In this document: piece after piece, positions 61,417 through 64,000 of the stretch
Layout of the letters: the number at the start of each line of letters is the position of its first letter
Position numbering within the stretch: the stretch's first letter is position 1
DNA from: JAFANK01 sp036741695
GTDB taxonomy: Bacteria; Vulcanimicrobiota; Vulcanimicrobiia; Eremiobacterales; Eremiobacteraceae
Assembly (NCBI GenBank): GCA_036741695.1
Contig: DAINRU010000007.1
Location: 17,626 to 81,625, forward strand
Reading direction: 5' to 3'
DNA: 64,000 bases
Notes under the pieces: generated by a model
The model's database searches: none
The model's input: only the letters and a program-made list of their open reading frames with translations
What the model was told of the DNA's origin: nothing
Made by a program: the position numbers and the translations under genes

Positions 61417-62263
61417 CCGCCGTGAGCCGGCTGAAGCTGGTTACCTCGACGCCTGCATCGCGCAGAAGTCCGGCGATGTTGGGATCGAGCAAAGCGGCGA
61501 GCTCCTCCTGCCCTTGCGCCCAGGCGGGCATGCCGGGCCAGCGCAGCGTCGCCGGATGGAAGTACATCTCGGTCACGCCATCGGGGAGCTGGCCGACAAG
61601 CGCCGTGACGCGGTCTCGCGTCATGCGGCCCGTGTCGCCGAGGCCGAACACATAATCGTTGAACGCGATGCTCGCGGCACGCATCCGCGATCGCATGTGC
61701 GCCAGCATCGGCGCAAGCAACACCGCGTTGCCGAAGCGACCGCGAAGATCGGTGCGGGCGGCGCGCCAGGACGGCCCGAGCGGTTCGTAGGGCAGGCGCA
61801 TCGCGCGCATGCCGAAGTCGTGGCCGACGCTGATGATCGCATCGAGCACGGTGGGATGCAGGTGCATGTGATTGTGCGCGTTGACGTGATCGAGCGCGAA
61901 GCCCGTCGCCGTAAACGCCTCGAATTGCGCGCGGATCTCAGCTTCGAGTTGTGTGCGCGCCGCCGGATTGAAGAAGAAGTTGAATCCGGCCGACACAAGG
62001 CGACGCGAGAGCCTGCCGTCGCGGTCCACGAGAGCGGGGATCGCTGCCTGGTCCAGACACGGCTCGCCATCGACGAGAACGACATGCAGGCCGACGTGCA
62101 GCGACGGCATGCGTCGAGCGCGGCGGATCGCGTCGTCCGCCGCTGCTCCCGCGACCATGAGGCACGTCGTGGTGAGCAGACCGGCGCGGTGCGCTTGCTC
62201 GATGGCCTCGTTGACGAGCGTCGATGCGCCGAAATCATCGCCCGTGACGATGAGCCGCTTCAC
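61403..62263 (-). CDS. hpnK: Hopanoid-associated deacetylase HpnK-like (YdjC/ChbG fold)
   Basis: 286 residues. Seen: KRLIVTGDDFGAS with the DD metal motif, SLHVGLHVVLVDGEP, HVNAHNHMHLHPTV with the His cluster, and MYFHPATLR. The YdjC fold with these ligands fits HpnK, which removes the acetyl group from N-acetylglucosaminyl-bacteriohopanetetrol made by HpnI. GTG 62263 is chosen from AGGT upstream and from the family's usual KRLIVTGDDFG start. It follows the small membrane protein gene by four bases. No hpnJ is visible downstream, so the pathway as seen would stop at the glucosaminyl product. Confidence 0.88.
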   Translation of the reverse strand: MKRLIVTGDDFGASTLVNEAIEQAHRAGLLTTTCLMVAGAAADDAIRRARRMPSLHVGLHVVLVDGEPCLDQAAIPALVDRDGRLSRRLVSAGFNFFFNPAARTQLEAEIRAQFEAFTATGFALDHVNAHNHMHLHPTVLDAIISVGHDFGMRAMRLPYEPLGPSWRAARTDLRGRFGNAVLLAPMLAHMRSRMRAASIAFNDYVFGLGDTGRMTRDRVTALVGQLPDGVTEMYFHPATLRWPGMPAWAQGQEELAALLDPNIAGLLRDAGVEVTSFSRLTADGPR

Positions 62264-62267
62264 GGGC

Positions 62268-62858
62268 TTAACCTGCGGTCGATCGAGCCGAGCTATCTGC
62301 GCGCTCGTCTGCGTCGCGCCAGACGTCGGGGTTGGGAAGCCGGTTGAAACCCTTGGGCACGTACCCATTGGGGTAGCGGGCGTTCCACAGCCGCGCGCGG
62401 TATGCGAGGTATTCAAAGGAGACGTAGAGCTGCTGCCCGCGCTGGCGCCGCATGATGGCGATGGTGGGGGACAATATGCGCCAGAAATGCTCGATGAGCT
62501 GTGCGGCGGCATGCATGATCATGTCCTCACGCATCTTCCCGACCACGATGTAGATGGCGAAGTTGTCGATGAAATCGACCACGTGAAGCTCCGGATGCCG
62601 CCCGCGATCGACCGGGCCGGCCGTGTCGAGCTCGTGCCGGAACTGCGGGTCTTGCATCTTGGCCTCAAGCCCGTGGTTGATGAACGCCAACCCGTCTTGC
62701 ACCGGCGCGGAGTACCACAGCTCGAACGCCTCCGAGAACGTGTTGAGCTCGTTGCTCGCGCGGATGTGCCCGAGCTGGACGAGCGCGGCGATAGCCGCCG
62801 CCAGCAGCACGGCGAGCGTGGCGACCGAGATGACGACGTTCCAGTGCTCCGGCGTCAT
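62268..62858 (-). CDS. Single-span membrane protein of unknown function, upstream of hpnK
   Basis: 196 residues. Seen: one membrane helix at residues 8-27 (VVISVATLAVLLAAAIAALVQLG), then a cytosolic helical domain (SNELNTFSEAFELWYSAPVQDGLAFINHGLEAKMQD, HVVDFIDNFAIYIVVGKMREDMIMHAAAQLIEHFWRIL) rich in aromatic residues. This resembles DUF4760-type proteins. It is the first gene of the minus-strand unit leading to hpnK and hpnI; a part in hopanoid metabolism is possible but unsupported. Confidence 0.7.
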   Translation of the reverse strand: MTPEHWNVVISVATLAVLLAAAIAALVQLGHIRASNELNTFSEAFELWYSAPVQDGLAFINHGLEAKMQDPQFRHELDTAGPVDRGRHPELHVVDFIDNFAIYIVVGKMREDMIMHAAAQLIEHFWRILSPTIAIMRRQRGQQLYVSFEYLAYRARLWNARYPNGYVPKGFNRLPNPDVWRDADERADSSARSTAG

Positions 62859-62890
62859 CGAAATGGTGAACCTTCACTACGAGAACATTT

Positions 62891-62915
62891 GTAGCAACGG
62901 ACCTTTAGATCCGTT
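62891..62915. repeat. Interspersed palindrome, copy 9
   Basis: GTAGCAACGGACCTTTAGATCCGTT, with one arm changed so that the minus-strand RNA forms a G-U pair where the consensus has G-C. Intergenic. Confidence 0.85.
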
Positions 62916-62933
62916 CCGTTCGTGCGTCTCACG

Positions 62934-64000
62934 CTAGCCCTTCAGCATCACCCGAGCGGCGTTCCAGCCGGATGCGCCCATGACCCCGCCGCCGGGGTGC
63001 GACGCCGCGCCGCACAGGAAGAGCCCGCGCACCGGCATACGGTGACCCGCGTAGCCGGGCAGCGGACGGAACATGAACAGCTGGTGGAGCGCCATCGAGC
63101 CTTGGAAGATGTTGCCGCCGGTGAGATTGAAGGTCTGCTCGAGATCCACCGGGCTGAGAATCTGCCGCGCGATGACCGACCGCGTGAACCCGGGCGCATA
63201 CTGCTCGATGATCTCAAAGCAGCGATCGGCGAACGCGTCCTTTCGCGTTTGGTCCCACTGCCCGTGCGCGAGCTTGTATGGGGCGTACTGCACGAACATC
63301 GAGGCGAGATGTTTGCCGGGCGGCGCGACGCTGGGATCGACTGCCGAGGGCAAGCACATCTCGACGATCGGGTCTGTCGAGGGCCGGCCGTACTTCGCGT
63401 CGTCATACCCCCGCTCGATGAAATCCTGGTCGGGCACGAGGTGCACGGTGCCACGGTGCTGCGGCCCAGGCGTGGCGCCTGGTTTTGCGCTGAAGTTGGG
63501 CAGCGCATCGAGCGCGACGTTGATCTTCATCGACGCGCTGCTGTAGTCGATACGGTTGATCGCGGCTAAGAACTCAGGCGGCACGTCGCCCGGGTCGAGC
63601 AGATGGTTGAACGTGACGTTGCAGTCGACGCCGCTGGCCACGCGCGGGCTTGAGAACTCGTCGCCGTTTCGCAGCGCGACGCCGGTGACGGCGCCGTTGC
63701 GCACGAGGATCTTCGCGACCTCGGCCTCGGTGCGGATCTCGACGCCGAGGTCCTGCGCCGCCTTGGCGAGCGCTTGGGTGAGCCCGCCCATACCGCCTTT
63801 GACGTAGGCCCACACCCCACGCTTGCCATTGGTCTCGCCCATGACGTGATGGAAGAGCACGTACGCGGTGCCGGGCATGGAGGGGGAGGCGAACGCGCCG
63901 ATGATCGCGTCGGTCGCGATCGTGCCTTTGAGCTCTTCAGACTCGAACCAGCGGTCGAGGATCGGACGCGCGGGTCCGGTCAGCACTTCGATCGCCTCGC
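62934..64000 (-). CDS. FAD-dependent CrtI/PYROXD2-like oxidoreductase, C-terminal part (runs off the right edge)
   Basis: About 355 residues seen; the N-terminal FAD-binding part lies beyond the window. Seen: AYVLFHHVMGETNGKRGVWAYVKGGMGGLTQALAKAAQDLGVEIRTEAEV and C-terminal GLFLCGAASHPGGGVMGASGWNAARVMLKG, in the same order as the protein at 51744, to which it is clearly related but not a recent copy. Substrate unknown. Confidence 0.88.
   Translation of the reverse strand, partial: EAIEVLTGPARPILDRWFESEELKGTIATDAIIGAFASPSMPGTAYVLFHHVMGETNGKRGVWAYVKGGMGGLTQALAKAAQDLGVEIRTEAEVAKILVRNGAVTGVALRNGDEFSSPRVASGVDCNVTFNHLLDPGDVPPEFLAAINRIDYSSASMKINVALDALPNFSAKPGATPGPQHRGTVHLVPDQDFIERGYDDAKYGRPSTDPIVEMCLPSAVDPSVAPPGKHLASMFVQYAPYKLAHGQWDQTRKDAFADRCFEIIEQYAPGFTRSVIARQILSPVDLEQTFNLTGGNIFQGSMALHQLFMFRPLPGYAGHRMPVRGLFLCGAASHPGGGVMGASGWNAARVMLKG

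Overview
The window is GC-rich, densely coded bacterial DNA with about 60 protein genes, no rRNA or tRNA that I could find, no CRISPR array, no prophage and no insertion sequence. The cell is a diderm: there are lipoproteins, a heme-bearing outer-membrane porin, hopanoid-tailoring genes and many Sec-type signal peptides. A run of exactly 100 N at 41068-41167 shows this is a scaffold, probably a metagenome-assembled genome. The mix of families (DUF1501/DUF1800 pair, DUF5117-type metzincins, sedolisin, HpnI/HpnK) and a scattered 25-base palindrome fit a soil or sediment lineage of the Eremiobacterota (WPS-2) kind. That placement is inference only.

Layout. 1-304: start of a phosphoketolase running off the left edge. 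460-5605: one forward operon (3-hydroxyisobutyrate-dehydrogenase-like reductase, oligopeptide-type binding lipoprotein, two zinc alcohol dehydrogenases, cupin), probably for uptake and oxidation of a small polyol or acid. 5667-11968: two translationally coupled helicase-nucleases resembling mycobacterial AdnAB. 12037-17649: secreted proteins, a lipoprotein-sedolisin pair and a small terminated gene. 17728-23825: PaiB-like flavoprotein, a two-component system coupled to two secreted proteins, and secreted proteins of unknown role. 23827-26582: glutathionyl-hydroquinone reductase and a cysC-sat sulfate-activation pair. 26663-31441: LolA-like protein, a large membrane-anchored FN3/TIM-barrel protein, a DUF2249-Crp fusion regulator and a degenerate rhomboid. 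31456-36144: M20 peptidase, small membrane protein, PQQ-type sugar dehydrogenase, esterase, CDF-like transporter.

36141-38843 is an arsenic island: arsR-arsI-arsC-aquaporin on the minus strand and a divergent arsN1-like acetyltransferase. It covers inorganic arsenate, methylated or aromatic arsenicals and arsinothricin. 39000-42337 holds a lipoprotein and a GntR-ABC transporter operon with two very small flanking reading frames and a clear operator; the assembly gap falls inside it. 42464-47877: drug/metabolite exporter, inositol-phosphatase-family enzyme, a Cyc2-like cytochrome-porin next to a cupredoxin, HhH-GPD protein, hydrolase and small Cys-rich proteins. 47951-54806: AAC(6')-like acetyltransferase, DUF1501/DUF1800 operon, CrtI-like oxidoreductase, small membrane proteins. 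54957-60182: two tandem paralogous metzincins. 60232-62858: HpnI/HpnK hopanoid glycosylation genes. 62934-64000: a second CrtI-like oxidoreductase, cut by the right edge.

Two features run through the window. Many gene pairs overlap by four bases (ATGA or GTGA), so translational coupling is common. A palindrome with core AACGGACCTTTAGGTCCGTT occurs about nine times, mostly between genes, once at the stop codon of a helicase gene and once in frame inside hpnI. No stretch longer than 300 bases lacks a gene; the longest gap, 16171-16433, is the divergent promoter region between the lipoprotein and the next secreted protein and shows nothing else.
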